Assembly: GCA_026196875.1 (NCBI GenBank)
Contig: JAPHTP010000004.1
Location: 124,001 to 188,000 of the forward strand
Source: Kangiellaceae bacterium
GTDB lineage: Bacteria; Pseudomonadota; Gammaproteobacteria; Enterobacterales; Kangiellaceae
DNA: 64,000 nucleotides
Direction of reading: 5' to 3'
Below are positions 8,523-18,600 of this stretch, piece after piece. Made by a program: the position numbers and the translations under genes. The notes under the pieces are model-generated. The model was not told the origin of the DNA, made no database searches, and saw only the letters and a list, made by a program, of their open reading frames with translations. Position 1 is the stretch's first letter. Each line of letters begins with the position of its first letter.

Positions 8523-11500
8523 GCGGTGACTGCTCTAGTACAAAGCTTTCGAATTGCTCAGAATCCAACGGTTTTGAAAATAGATATCCTTGAGCAAAAT
8601 CGCAGCCTATTGCCTGAAGAATTTGTTTTTGCTGCAGATTTTCTACGCCTTCTGCGATCACCTCAAGATTGAGTTTATGCGCCATAACTACAATCGCTTC
8701 ACATAAAATCCTATCGTCTTCATCAATTTCAAGGTTTTTGACAAATGCCTGGTCGATCTTAATGTAATCAATATCGAATTTTTTAAGATAAGACAGTGAT
8801 GAATAACCTGTTCCAAAGTCATCAAGCGCCACTTGAATGCCTGCGTTTCTAAAAGTGATTAATTGATCGGTTACCAATTTTGATGCATCCATCATAAGTC
8901 CCTCGGTAATCTCCATAACAATCGACTTACCTTCAACGCCCAGCGTCTCAAAATGCTTTGACCAAATTTCCTTTTCATTTGAGCGCGCTTGGTATTGGAT
9001 AGGAGAGGTATTGACCGCAATTTGAAAGTTCTTGGAAATTGATTGACGCCATACTGCGACCTGCTTTATCGCCTCGGTTAATACCCAGTCCCCTATCTCG
9101 ACGATCAAACCCGTTTCTTCTGCCAATGAAATAAAATCTTTTGGACTAACGAGACCACGATGTGGGTGCCGCCATCGTATCAATGCTTCGGCTTTAGCAA
9201 CCTTGCCGTCTTTTAATTTTATGATGGGCTGATAGTGCAAAGAAAACTGCTGGTTTTGTAGAGCCTTTCGTAGATCAACAATGAGTCGCATCCGATTCTG
9301 CGCAGCATGCTGCATAGAATGAGTGAAATATTGATAACGATTACGCCCCAGGTTTTTCGCCTCATACATTGCTTGATCAGCATTTTTAAGTAACTCTTCA
9401 AACTGCTCTGTATCGGAGGGATATAAAGTGATGCCAATGCTAGCTGACACGTAAGCAACTTCATCATTGAGCTGAAATGGCTGAGAAAGCTTATCCACTA
9501 TTTTCGTGGCTACTCGCTCTACATTTAAATTGTCTTCAATTTCAGTGAGAATAATCGTGAATTCGTCCCCACCAAGTCTGGCTACAGTATCGCTTTCACG
9601 TACTGAATCATTAATTCGGGAAGAAGCCTCTACCAATAATATATCGCCGTAGTCATGACCTAAGGTATCGTTGATTTCCTTAAACCTGTCTAAATCGATC
9701 AGTAACACCGCAAAAATGCTATTTTCTCTGCGCGCTTTTTTGATTTCTTGCTGCAGACGATCGTGAAACATATTTCGATTAGGTAAATTAGTTAGGAAGT
9801 CATAATTGGCTTGCTGCCAAATTATTTGCTCCGATTTCTTTCGCTCTGTAATATCAGAAAATAAAGCAACCCTTCGATGAACACTGCCGTCATCGTTATA
9901 AATTGTGTTTATTGTTAGCCACTTGTAATAGACTTCGCCGTTTTTTCTTCTGTCTTTTACTTCTCCCTGCCATTGACCCGTATGTTTTACGGCGAGCGAC
10001 ATAGCGTCATAAAAATGCTTTTGATAAAACTCCGAGTTTAAAATGTCAGCTTGCAGGCCAATTACATCTTCCGGTTGATAACCAGTCACTTCTGTAAACG
10101 CCGGGTTTACCGCAATGATTGCGCGACTAGCGTCAAAGATTAACATCGCTTCGCTACTGTTTTGATATACCAGCGAAGCAAGTTGTAACTCTTCTAAGTT
10201 GTGGTGCTTTTCAATGGCTATCCCGGCCAAAGTCGCAGCTTGCTCGATTAGTTGAATATCTTTTTCATTCGGAGTTTGAATTGTTTCATGGTAAATAGCG
10301 AAAGTGCCAACTACCTTTTTTCGTGAATCAAATATTGGCTCCGACCAGCAAGCAGCTATATTAGCTTTCTCTGCAAGTTCTTTGAAGTCCTTCCAATAAG
10401 GATGAGTCTGAACATCTTCCACTATTACTCTTTCTGCGTTGTAGGCTGAAGTCCCGCAAGATCCTACCCCATCGCCAATTTTGCCTCCGTTGATAGCTTC
10501 CGAATAAAATTGCGGTAACCTTGGAGCTGAGCCGCAGTAAAGTCTTTCTCCTTTGCTATCAAGCAACAAAATACTACATAACATTTGTGGATTTTCGACT
10601 TCTATACTTTCGATAATTGCATCGAGAATTTTGTTTAATACTTCGCCTTTTGCAGTCAGCTCCAGCACTTTATTTTTTGACGCTTCTAATAACTCAGCAT
10701 TCTTCCTGGCAGTAATATCCGATAGCGCTCCTGCCATGCGGGATGCTTTTCCATCCTGATCAAACTCAGCCTGGCCAACCGAACGATACCAGCGGTAGCT
10801 TCCGTCTTTATTACGCAGCCGAAACTCTATATCAAATGGTGCTTCACCTTTTAAATGTGCTTTTGTGACTTGGTTAACTCTAGGCAAATCCTCGGGATGA
10901 AGGCGCCCATAAAACGAATCGGCGTGATTGGCTAGTTCATCTTCTTCGAAACCCATTAACGCTTTCCAACGGGGAGATAAATAAGCGTAATTAGTTTGTA
11001 AATTCCAATCCCATAAGCCATCACTGGTCCCCCTGACAGCCCGAGCATAACGCTCTTCGCTTCGCGCCAATTGGCTATTATATTTTCGAAGTTGGATTTG
11101 GCGGTAAAAGAATAGACTCAGTATCGCCAAAAAAAATGCAACAACCTGGAAGATCCGTTCATAGTTTGTTTGTTCAACAACTTCTGTCACAGTCCAGTTT
11201 TCTAGAATTTGCCGCCTTTGTTCTGCTGTAATGCTCTCAATGGCCTTGTTTAAGATAGCCACCAAAGGCTTTAGTTTCGGATTAACAGCAAAAGCTAGCT
11301 GAGTATCAAACTCAGTTTTGCCAACAATCTTAACGTCATGTAGCCCCAGTTCTGCAATAGTGTAACCGCAGAGAGTAACTGTACATAACAGCGCGTCTAC
11401 CCGACCAGTTGAAACAGCGATAAGGCCATCCTGGATGTTTTCAACTGTGACAAAGTTATAGCCTTGATATTTTGTGATTATTTTAGTGACGTAGCCATAA

Positions 11501-11991
11501 TCTCGAATAACGCCGATTTTTTTTTGCTTGATCTGCGCCAAATTTTCGACAAAATTCTCTTTTACTCGCATGACAATTACCACCGGGTTAGTCACATATG
11601 GACGAGTAAATAGAAGTTGGGATTTCAGTGCAGAATCATCAGTTTCAGACAAAATATCTACTTGACCGGATTTAGCCATGTTGACTGACTGAGTCCAGGT
11701 TGCAGTTGGTATTCTATTAAATTGAACCCCGAGTCTGGATTCAATAATCGATAAATGCTCCGCCACAATCCCAATGTAATTGCCATCCTGATCGAAGGCT
11801 TCAAATGGCAGCCAATTAGGATCGCCGGTAAAACGGAGCTCAGGATGGCGTCGCAACCAGTTGATCTCTTCTGCGGTAAGTCCCAATTCACTATTAGACG
11901 CTGCTTTGGTCGTAGACCCAAACAAGGCTATGTTAGTTACCAACAGCAAGCTTATCGCAAGAAATAGAAATGTGTTGGTCGATCGGAAAAT
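8512..11991 (-). CDS. Periplasmic-sensing PAS-GAF-PAS-GGDEF-EAL cyclic-di-GMP protein
   Basis: About 1,159 residues. Order: signal peptide, SBP_bac_3 sensor (about 25-245), membrane helix (about 266-282), PAS/PAC, GAF, PAS/PAC, GGDEF (intact RLGGDEF near 793) and EAL (intact EALIRW near 920, plus DDFGTGYSSL and the DYIKID motif). Both catalytic signatures are intact, so it could make or degrade cyclic di-GMP depending on the periplasmic ligand. The first conventional start in frame is TTG at 11949, which has no ribosome binding site and cuts into the signal peptide. An ATT codon at 11991, six bases after AGAGG, gives a complete signal peptide (ending STTKA-A) and is my preferred start. Its product may act on the MSHA pilus through MshE. 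Confidence 0.85.
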   Translation of the reverse strand: MFRSTNTFLFLAISLLLVTNIALFGSTTKAASNSELGLTAEEINWLRRHPELRFTGDPNWLPFEAFDQDGNYIGIVAEHLSIIESRLGVQFNRIPTATWTQSVNMAKSGQVDILSETDDSALKSQLLFTRPYVTNPVVIVMRVKENFVENLAQIKQKKIGVIRDYGYVTKIITKYQGYNFVTVENIQDGLIAVSTGRVDALLCTVTLCGYTIAELGLHDVKIVGKTEFDTQLAFAVNPKLKPLVAILNKAIESITAEQRRQILENWTVTEVVEQTNYERIFQVVAFFLAILSLFFYRQIQLRKYNSQLARSEERYARAVRGTSDGLWDWNLQTNYAYLSPRWKALMGFEEDELANHADSFYGRLHPEDLPRVNQVTKAHLKGEAPFDIEFRLRNKDGSYRWYRSVGQAEFDQDGKASRMAGALSDITARKNAELLEASKNKVLELTAKGEVLNKILDAIIESIEVENPQMLCSILLLDSKGERLYCGSAPRLPQFYSEAINGGKIGDGVGSCGTSAYNAERVIVEDVQTHPYWKDFKELAEKANIAACWSEPIFDSRKKVVGTFAIYHETIQTPNEKDIQLIEQAATLAGIAIEKHHNLEELQLASLVYQNSSEAMLIFDASRAIIAVNPAFTEVTGYQPEDVIGLQADILNSEFYQKHFYDAMSLAVKHTGQWQGEVKDRRKNGEVYYKWLTINTIYNDDGSVHRRVALFSDITERKKSEQIIWQQANYDFLTNLPNRNMFHDRLQQEIKKARRENSIFAVLLIDLDRFKEINDTLGHDYGDILLVEASSRINDSVRESDTVARLGGDEFTIILTEIEDNLNVERVATKIVDKLSQPFQLNDEVAYVSASIGITLYPSDTEQFEELLKNADQAMYEAKNLGRNRYQYFTHSMQHAAQNRMRLIVDLRKALQNQQFSLHYQPIIKLKDGKVAKAEALIRWRHPHRGLVSPKDFISLAEETGLIVEIGDWVLTEAIKQVAVWRQSISKNFQIAVNTSPIQYQARSNEKEIWSKHFETLGVEGKSIVMEITEGLMMDASKLVTDQLITFRNAGIQVALDDFGTGYSSLSYLKKFDIDYIKIDQAFVKNLEIDEDDRILCEAIVVMAHKLNLEVIAEGVENLQQKQILQAIGCDFAQGYLFSKPLDSEQFESFVLEQSPLKS

Positions 11992-12158
11992 GGTGCACCT
12001 CTAAGCCCAATTGTCATTATCGATTGGAACAATAAATCGTGTTCTTTTAGCTTAGTAAAGTTTAGCGGGTTGCGCATAAAAACCCAGTAAATCAACAGGA
12101 TATCCTTAGGGTCTGTTGCACAACGAAAGATTAACTGACCCAGGTTGATTCAGACGGC

Positions 12159-12839
12159 TTACGTCAATAAAAGCTCGCTAAGCTTTGATACTTCTCGCTG
12201 AATACTGGATTCTGGATCAAAAGGCCAAAAATGATAAAAGGCGACCCCAGCATTTTTAGCCGCCCCGCCATCTTTGTTGAGGGAGTCCCCAAGATGTAGG
12301 ATGGCATCGCCACCAACGCTAAAATCCTGCATTAATTGACGCAACATTTGCGCATGAGGCTTGGCTCTGTATCCCTCGGTTGCCGAATAATTCGAAATAA
12401 AAAATTGTCCCAGAGGCGTTTGGTTGATGTCACAATTACCATTGGTTACGCTAACCAACTGGTATCTTTCGGAGAGCTCCTTGAGTAGCTCCTGTATTCG
12501 AGGCTCAACCTTAATTAGACTTCGCGCCTGAATAAACCTCTCAAAAGCTTGCTCTACAATTTGGCGGGAATTCTCCAGGGGTTCACAAAACCGTGCCAGC
12601 GCCACGTGGCGAAAATAGCTCATATTTTCAAACTCGATATCCCCGCTCAACAGTAATTCTCTTCTGATCTGCATAAAGCTTGAATAATCAAACGCCTTTC
12701 CCTGTAGCTTAAATTGCTCTCTTAAGTAGTCCTCTGACTGCTTTTCTGCATGAACGATCACCGGATGGTTATCGTATAACGCATTATCTAAATCAAAGCT
12801 GAGAATTTTAAATTTGCTTCGCTGTTCTGGAGAAAACAT
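12159..12839 (-). CDS. yigB: HAD-family hydrolase, YigB-like FMN phosphatase
   Basis: 226 residues from ATG at 12839. HAD motif I is FDLDNALYD (the two catalytic Asp are present; the usual DTL is NAL), motif II lies in SVTNGN, motif III Lys in YRAKPHAQM, and motif IV in HLGDSLNKDGGAAKNAG. It follows xerC directly, the same order as in E. coli (dapF-yigA-xerC-yigB), where YigB dephosphorylates FMN. Function is therefore assigned by homology and synteny. It is the last gene of the operon. Confidence 0.85.
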   Translation of the reverse strand: MFSPEQRSKFKILSFDLDNALYDNHPVIVHAEKQSEDYLREQFKLQGKAFDYSSFMQIRRELLLSGDIEFENMSYFRHVALARFCEPLENSRQIVEQAFERFIQARSLIKVEPRIQELLKELSERYQLVSVTNGNCDINQTPLGQFFISNYSATEGYRAKPHAQMLRQLMQDFSVGGDAILHLGDSLNKDGGAAKNAGVAFYHFWPFDPESSIQREVSKLSELLLT

Positions 12840-12855
12840 AAGGCCCAACTTTTAG

Positions 12856-13800
12856 CTACTTTGAACGAGGGGAGCGCGCCCTTGGGTGCGCCTTGTCATA
12901 TACTTTGGCAAGTTGTTGAAAGTCTAAATGGGTGTATATCTGGGTCGTCGATAAGTCAGCGTGCCCCAACAGTTCTTGAACTGCACGCAGATCTCCAGAG
13001 GATTCGAGTAAATGTGTCGCACATGAATGGCGAAATTTATGCGGATGTAATCGACCATTCATACCGACGGCTTTCCCCCAGTAGGCAAGTCTTTGTTGAA
13101 TGCTACGCGGGCTTAACCGGGTCTTACGCTGGGAAACAAATAACGCATCTGTCGGAAAACCAGTTAACCAAACTCCCCGGATGGTTAACCAGTCTTTTAT
13201 CGCTTCGACCGCAAAACTACCGATTGGTACATAACGAGTTTTATTACCTTTACCGGTAATTCGAGCCTCTTTCTCGGCAAAATTGATGTCGTCTAAATCA
13301 AGCCGTACCAATTCTGCTAACCGAATGCCGCTTGAGTAGAATAGTTCCGCCACCGCTTTGTCGCGGATCCCTATATCTTCGCCGTCATCTATGCCTTCAA
13401 GCAGTGCATTGACTTGATCTACATCGATTGTTTTTGGTAGCGGTCGCGAAAACTTGGGCGCCCTCACTCCTTTAGCTGGGTTGAACTTTAAGTCATAGTG
13501 ATTGACCAAATACTGGAAAAAACTACGGCTCGCAGAGAGTAAAAGTGCAATGGACCTCGGCGAGAGTCCCTTGCGAAAATAGAATGCGGATAACTGTCGG
13601 ATATGAATAGTCTTTACTTGCGACCATTTAGTAATTGAACGCTCATGCACAAAAATCAGCAGCCTAGCGAGCTGCCTATAATAATTTTTCTGCGTATGCT
13701 CTGAGTAATTTTTCTGCTCAGTTATAACGCTGAGATAAGTTCTTACCCGCGCAACTAAACTGGTACTAATTTGTTGTTCTAGCTGCTCAAGCGACTGCAT
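12856..13800 (-). CDS. xerC: Tyrosine recombinase XerC
   Basis: 314 residues with an N-terminal SAM-like core-binding domain (about 15-105) and a C-terminal catalytic domain. All catalytic residues are visible: Arg in SSGIRLAEL, Lys in GKGNKTR, His-x-x-Arg in HKFRH, His in LGHADLSTTQ and the nucleophilic Tyr in IYTHLDF. The C-terminus (VYDKAHPRA) is characteristic of XerC rather than XerD. With XerD it resolves chromosome dimers at dif. It overlaps the upstream yigA by 14 bp and is followed within 20 bp by yigB. Confidence 0.95.
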   Translation of the reverse strand: MQSLEQLEQQISTSLVARVRTYLSVITEQKNYSEHTQKNYYRQLARLLIFVHERSITKWSQVKTIHIRQLSAFYFRKGLSPRSIALLLSASRSFFQYLVNHYDLKFNPAKGVRAPKFSRPLPKTIDVDQVNALLEGIDDGEDIGIRDKAVAELFYSSGIRLAELVRLDLDDINFAEKEARITGKGNKTRYVPIGSFAVEAIKDWLTIRGVWLTGFPTDALFVSQRKTRLSPRSIQQRLAYWGKAVGMNGRLHPHKFRHSCATHLLESSGDLRAVQELLGHADLSTTQIYTHLDFQQLAKVYDKAHPRARSPRSK

Positions 13801-14503
13801 ATTTGCGCACTAAGTGACTAACTAGCTTGGCGATAAGCTCAATAAACAGGGTACCCATTTGTGGTTCAAATCGATCCACTTGTTTACTCGCCAGCGCTAG
13901 CAATCCATATTCACATTTTTCGCCTAAGGGAATTAGAGCAAATGAGCTTAGATCTGGACACAGTTCTCCAAAAAGGGCTTTTCTTGGAGCTAACTCAAGG
14001 CGACCGCACAAAGGCTGGTTATCCGGAAACTGGCAGTTGAGTAGTTCTTTAATTTGCCTTGACTCTGCGTAAACTATTGCCGGTTCTGCTGGCGGATAGT
14101 CGCCCACTAAAATTAACGCCACATCGTCCAGATCAAAGTCTCTTTTTAATGAAGATTTAATGGTCGCAGTAAGTGACTGTAAGTTGTCACAAGCAAGTAG
14201 CTCGAGCATAAATTGATTACAAAGGATCAACAATTGCTCATTATTAAAAGCAGCCTGCAGCATTTCTATCAACTGGCCTTGTAGCGTCTGATTTCTTTCC
14301 CGCAAGACCTTGATCTGCTTTTCTACCAAGGAGGTGGCACCACCTACTTCATGCTGCAAGTCCAAATGGGTTAGTAGCTGAGGGTTATTGTGTAAAAAAT
14401 CGGGGTTATTTAACAGGTAGTTTTTTACCTGAGCCTCTTCCATCAATTGATTTAATTGACTGATATTCCCCTGGTCTAGCGCCTGTGGGTTTGGAAACTT
14501 CAT
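13787..14503 (-). CDS. yigA: DUF484 family protein YigA (GAF-like)
   Basis: 238 residues from the ATG at 14503, which overlaps the dapF stop as ATGA; a longer reading starting at 14575 would run 72 bp into dapF and is not supported. The N-terminal part has the DUF484 pattern ([12 protein letters not shown]...[21 protein letters not shown]), then a coiled coil and a GAF-like domain. The function is unknown in the family. It always sits between dapF and xerC. Confidence 0.88.
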   Translation of the reverse strand: MKFPNPQALDQGNISQLNQLMEEAQVKNYLLNNPDFLHNNPQLLTHLDLQHEVGGATSLVEKQIKVLRERNQTLQGQLIEMLQAAFNNEQLLILCNQFMLELLACDNLQSLTATIKSSLKRDFDLDDVALILVGDYPPAEPAIVYAESRQIKELLNCQFPDNQPLCGRLELAPRKALFGELCPDLSSFALIPLGEKCEYGLLALASKQVDRFEPQMGTLFIELIAKLVSHLVRKYAVA

Positions 14504-15330
14504 AGTTCGATTAATCCCTGGTAAACAAATTCTGCTGGTCCCATCATTTTTAATGCTTGGCCCTCGCCAGGCCATTCAATATGTAGATGGCCTCCCGGCA
14601 AATAAACGCGAACTTTTTGCGCCATATTATGCTGCAATCGACCAACTACAGCGCTGGCACAAGCCCCCGTTCCACAAGCTTGAGTTTCTCCGACCCCGCG
14701 TTCATAAACTCTCAAGCGAATTTCATCGTGTGCCGCTACCTGCATAAAACCGATATTAGCACCTTGGGGAAATAGGGAATGTTCTGTGAGCGCACCGCCC
14801 ACCTTATCCACATCTGCCATACTGACATCTTCAACCGTCAGTACGCAATGGGGGTTTCCCATGGAAACTGCGCCAAATTGTATATCCATGCCTTCCAGAT
14901 TAACACTATAGTGTATAGCCTGTTCGGCATAGCGAAGCGGTATTTTCTCCGGAATAAGCTCTGGTATGCCCATATCCGCGCTCACCAATCCATTACGCAT
15001 AATTTGTAAATTCATAATGCCTTTAATGGTACTCACTCGAATTTTATGTTTCCAGGTAAGTCCCATTTGCCGTACAAACCGCGCTAAGCACCTGGCCCCG
15101 TTGCCGCATTGTTCCACTTCGGTACCATCGGCGTTAAATATACGGTAATGAAAATCAACATCCGGTTGTTGGGGCGCTTCAATTAAAAGCAATTGGTCAA
15201 ACCCTATCCCACGGTGTCGATCCGCGAGCTTTCGAATTTGCCCTTCGGTGAAAAAGACTTGCTGGGTCGCACCGTCTACCACCATAAAGTCGTTGCCTAG
15301 CCCATGCATTTTGGCAAAACTTAACATCAT
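14500..15330 (-). CDS. dapF: Diaminopimelate epimerase
   Basis: 276 residues. Converts LL- to meso-diaminopimelate for lysine and peptidoglycan. The two catalytic cysteines are present in EQCGNGARC and QACGTGAC, and the N-terminus ([16 protein letters not shown]) is characteristic. ATG ATG at 15330/15327 overlaps the lptM stop, so the genes are translationally coupled. Confidence 0.97.
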   Translation of the reverse strand: MMLSFAKMHGLGNDFMVVDGATQQVFFTEGQIRKLADRHRGIGFDQLLLIEAPQQPDVDFHYRIFNADGTEVEQCGNGARCLARFVRQMGLTWKHKIRVSTIKGIMNLQIMRNGLVSADMGIPELIPEKIPLRYAEQAIHYSVNLEGMDIQFGAVSMGNPHCVLTVEDVSMADVDKVGGALTEHSLFPQGANIGFMQVAAHDEIRLRVYERGVGETQACGTGACASAVVGRLQHNMAQKVRVYLPGGHLHIEWPGEGQALKMMGPAEFVYQGLIEL

Positions 15331-15494
15331 TGGGGTTGTTGCTCCTTGACTGGCTTATTTTGCGGTGTTTGTGTCGATTGTTGTGTCTGCTGGCCAGTCC
15401 GGTCGGCTTGTTTTTCCAGGGTAAGCGGACCTTTTTGTCCACATCCGGCAAGAATAAATAAGGCGATGCTCGCCAGGTAACGTCTCGTAGGCAT
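15327..15494 (-). CDS. lptM: Small lipoprotein LptM (YifL)
   Basis: 55 residues from the ATG at 15494: a short signal with lipobox ILAGC followed by GQKGPL, the conserved start of mature LptM/YifL, and a Gln/Pro/Thr-rich tail. In E. coli LptM stabilises the LptD/LptE LPS translocon, and the gene is directly upstream of dapF, as here. An ORF reading upstream of 15494 only adds non-conserved residues. The tail is more Gln-rich than in enterobacteria. Confidence 0.85.
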   Translation of the reverse strand: MPTRRYLASIALFILAGCGQKGPLTLEKQADRTGQQTQQSTQTPQNKPVKEQQPQ

Positions 15495-15627
15495 TAATCC
15501 GTCGCAAAATATTAATAATATACAGGGGATTTTCAGCAATTTTACGGTGGAAATCAATGGGATTAAGAATTTCTTGTTGGATCCCGGATGGTTACATCGA
15601 ATATTTGGTTGCGATCACGAGTATAAT

Positions 15628-18600
15628 TTAGGCAGATTTTAACTCAATTGTAACGCGTATGCCTTCACCACTTCGATTATTTTTAATGGAAATGGCTCCC
15701 TGTAGTTCATTAACCACCAAGGAGTGTGCGGTATGTAGCCCTAACCCTATATGATGCTCTATTCTCCGGGTTGTAAAGAAAGGTTCAAACGCCTCGTCAA
15801 GATCGCTTTCTACCATACCACAACCGTTGTCAGAGAAAGTGAGGATCACTTTTCCCTGGTGGGTAGTTGCACTAATCAGAATTTGACCGCAATCACGTTG
15901 TCGAAATCCATGCTCCAGGCTATTGTCGAATAACGTTTCCAGTACTTGTTTCAATATTAGAGGCTCACCTAAGACCAAAATATCGCTACTGCAAGTCACT
16001 TTCAGTTCAAGTACTAATGGAGAATCATACGAACGGAATTGTGTCATACATTCATCCAACAGCTCGCTTAACTGAAAGGCATAACTTCGGGTACCGGAAT
16101 ACTCGGCGACTTTCCTCAGTTCGGCGATTAGATTCGACATTTTGCCAAGATTTTTTTCTACCAGTTGGCAACCTTCTCCGATGTCTTGATTCAATTTATC
16201 TGTACCGATACCCAGTTCACCTCGGGTCGCAGAATGGAGTAACTGAACAAGCTCAGAGTTAACTAAGGAGATCGCGGTTACACTAATACCTAAAGGCGTA
16301 TTGATTTCGTGAGCTATTCCAGTCACCAACTTTCTAAGAGATTGCACGCGGTTTAATTCGGCTTCTTTCAAATCGCTGATATCAGATAAAGTGCCGCACA
16401 TAACGACGGGGTTACCGCCTTGGTCTCGTTCCACAACTTGGCCTCGATCTAATATCCAGCGCCAGTCATTACCCTTTGTTTTCAGCCGATAGGTTGCTTC
16501 CAAAAATTTACTTTTACCGCCGAGGTGTTCGTTTAACGCATACACAAAAGCAGCTCTATCATCTTCATGAATAAGATCGATAAAATCATTTGGAGAAGTT
16601 GCAGCCCCTGAGAGCTTTACTATATCTGGCAACAGGTTATCTCTTTCTACTTTTCCGATCCTCATATTCCATTGCCACATTTCACATCGACTTCCCCAAA
16701 GGGCAGTTGATAGCCGCTTTTCACTTTGCGCAATAGCTCTGGCGGTACGTCTTTCAATAGCAAGTTGCTGCAACTTAACTCGAATAAAACTTCCTAGAAT
16801 AATCACCATAATCAGCAAGTAAAGTGAATACGCCCACCAAGTTTTCCAGGGTGCGGGTTGAACTTCGACAGAAATTCTTTTCGACAAGGGGCTCCAAATG
16901 CCGTCGGCATTACTTGCTTTTACATGAAATGTATAAGAACCGGAAGGCAAATTGGTGTAAGTCGCTCGTCTATTCATTGCGTCAGTCTCAATCCAATCAT
17001 TATCAAACCCTTCTAACCTGTAGCGATATCGATTGAGCAACGGATTAGAAAAGTGTAATCCGGAGAATTCAAATGAAAATACGTAGTCCCGGTAACCCAA
17101 CGACAAGTTACGCATTTCATTTATCGGACTGTACAGAGGTGATTGGCTATTCAGCCTCATCAATTCAGGCACCTTATTGAAAAGTAACAGTTCGGTAATT
17201 GCTAATTTGGGTGGAGAAGTGTCGGGTTGAATATTGGATGGGTAAAAACGGTTAAAACCGTTAATTCCTCCGAAAAATAATTCGCCGTCCTTTGCCCTGA
17301 AAAAAGCACCGTTGTTAAATTCATTGGACTGCACTCCCTGGCTTTCATCATAATTTTTAAAAGTCTCAGCTTTCGGGTCAAAACGCGCCAATCCTCGATT
17401 TGTGCTGACCCAAATATCCCCCTGCTCATCGCCGGCAACGGCGTATACCGTATCGTTAGCGAGACCATGTTTTTTACCGTATGAAGTGAATATTCCTGAA
17501 TTCGGAATGTGCTTACTCAACCCCGACTTGGTGGCAGACCAAACCACCCCCTGAGGGTCGATATATAACGCAAATAATCGATTATGGCTGATGCTGTTTT
17601 TGTTGTTGGCATCATGCGTAAAGCGTTCAAACTGATAAGATCCCAGGTTAAGTCGATTGAGACCACCGTTTCTAGTCGCTACCCATAAATATTCTGTTTC
17701 TCCATAATCGGGTTCTTCGCGATCAGTTTCAGCTAGATAAGTAGCATAAACACCATTGTCACTTATCGAATAAGGGTCGAGGGGGTCATGTTGAAACCTT
17801 TTAAAAGCGCCAGTCTCAGGATTAAAAAGATTCAATCCGTTTACGGTTCCTACCCAAATACCGCCACCTCTCCCCTCTTTAATCGAGTAAACCCTATCGC
17901 TACTAATACTATTTATACTGTTGGGATCATGGGCAAAACGTTTAAAGGTACCGCTTTTGGGGATATACAAATTTAACCCCCCATCATATGTACCGGCCCA
18001 AGTTCGTCCTTTTGAATCTACTAATATTGACATCACCATGCCGCGACTAATTGAATTGGCGTCGTTAGGATCGTGAATAAAATGCTGATACTCACCGCTT
18101 ACCGGATCATATCGGTTCAAACCGTTATCTACGCCAATCCAAATAATGCCATCTTCCGCCTTATGCAATGAGCGAACCACTTTATGACTTAGCGTATGGT
18201 TAAGCGAACTCGTTTTATGATGATGACCGAACAGTCTGGTTCGCGGGTCAAATCGGCTGACTCCGTCACTGGTACCAAACCAGATGCCGCCATTTGAATC
18301 TTCAGCCATAGACCAAACATTGTCGTTGTTCAAGCTAGACTGAATGGCTGGATCATGCCGGTAATGGGAGAAATTATCGTTCTTTTCGCTATATAAATTA
18401 ATTCCGCCGCGTGTACCAACCCAGATTTCGCCCGCTTCACTTACAAGAAGCGAGCGCACCCTATTGTGGCCTAAACTGGAAGTGTTATCGGCACTATGCC
18501 GAAAGCGCTTTACTTCACCACTTTTTGGGTTTAAACGATATAAACCTGTATTGTAAGTACCAATCCAAATCCGGCCCGATTTATCTTGCGCTAGTGCCGT

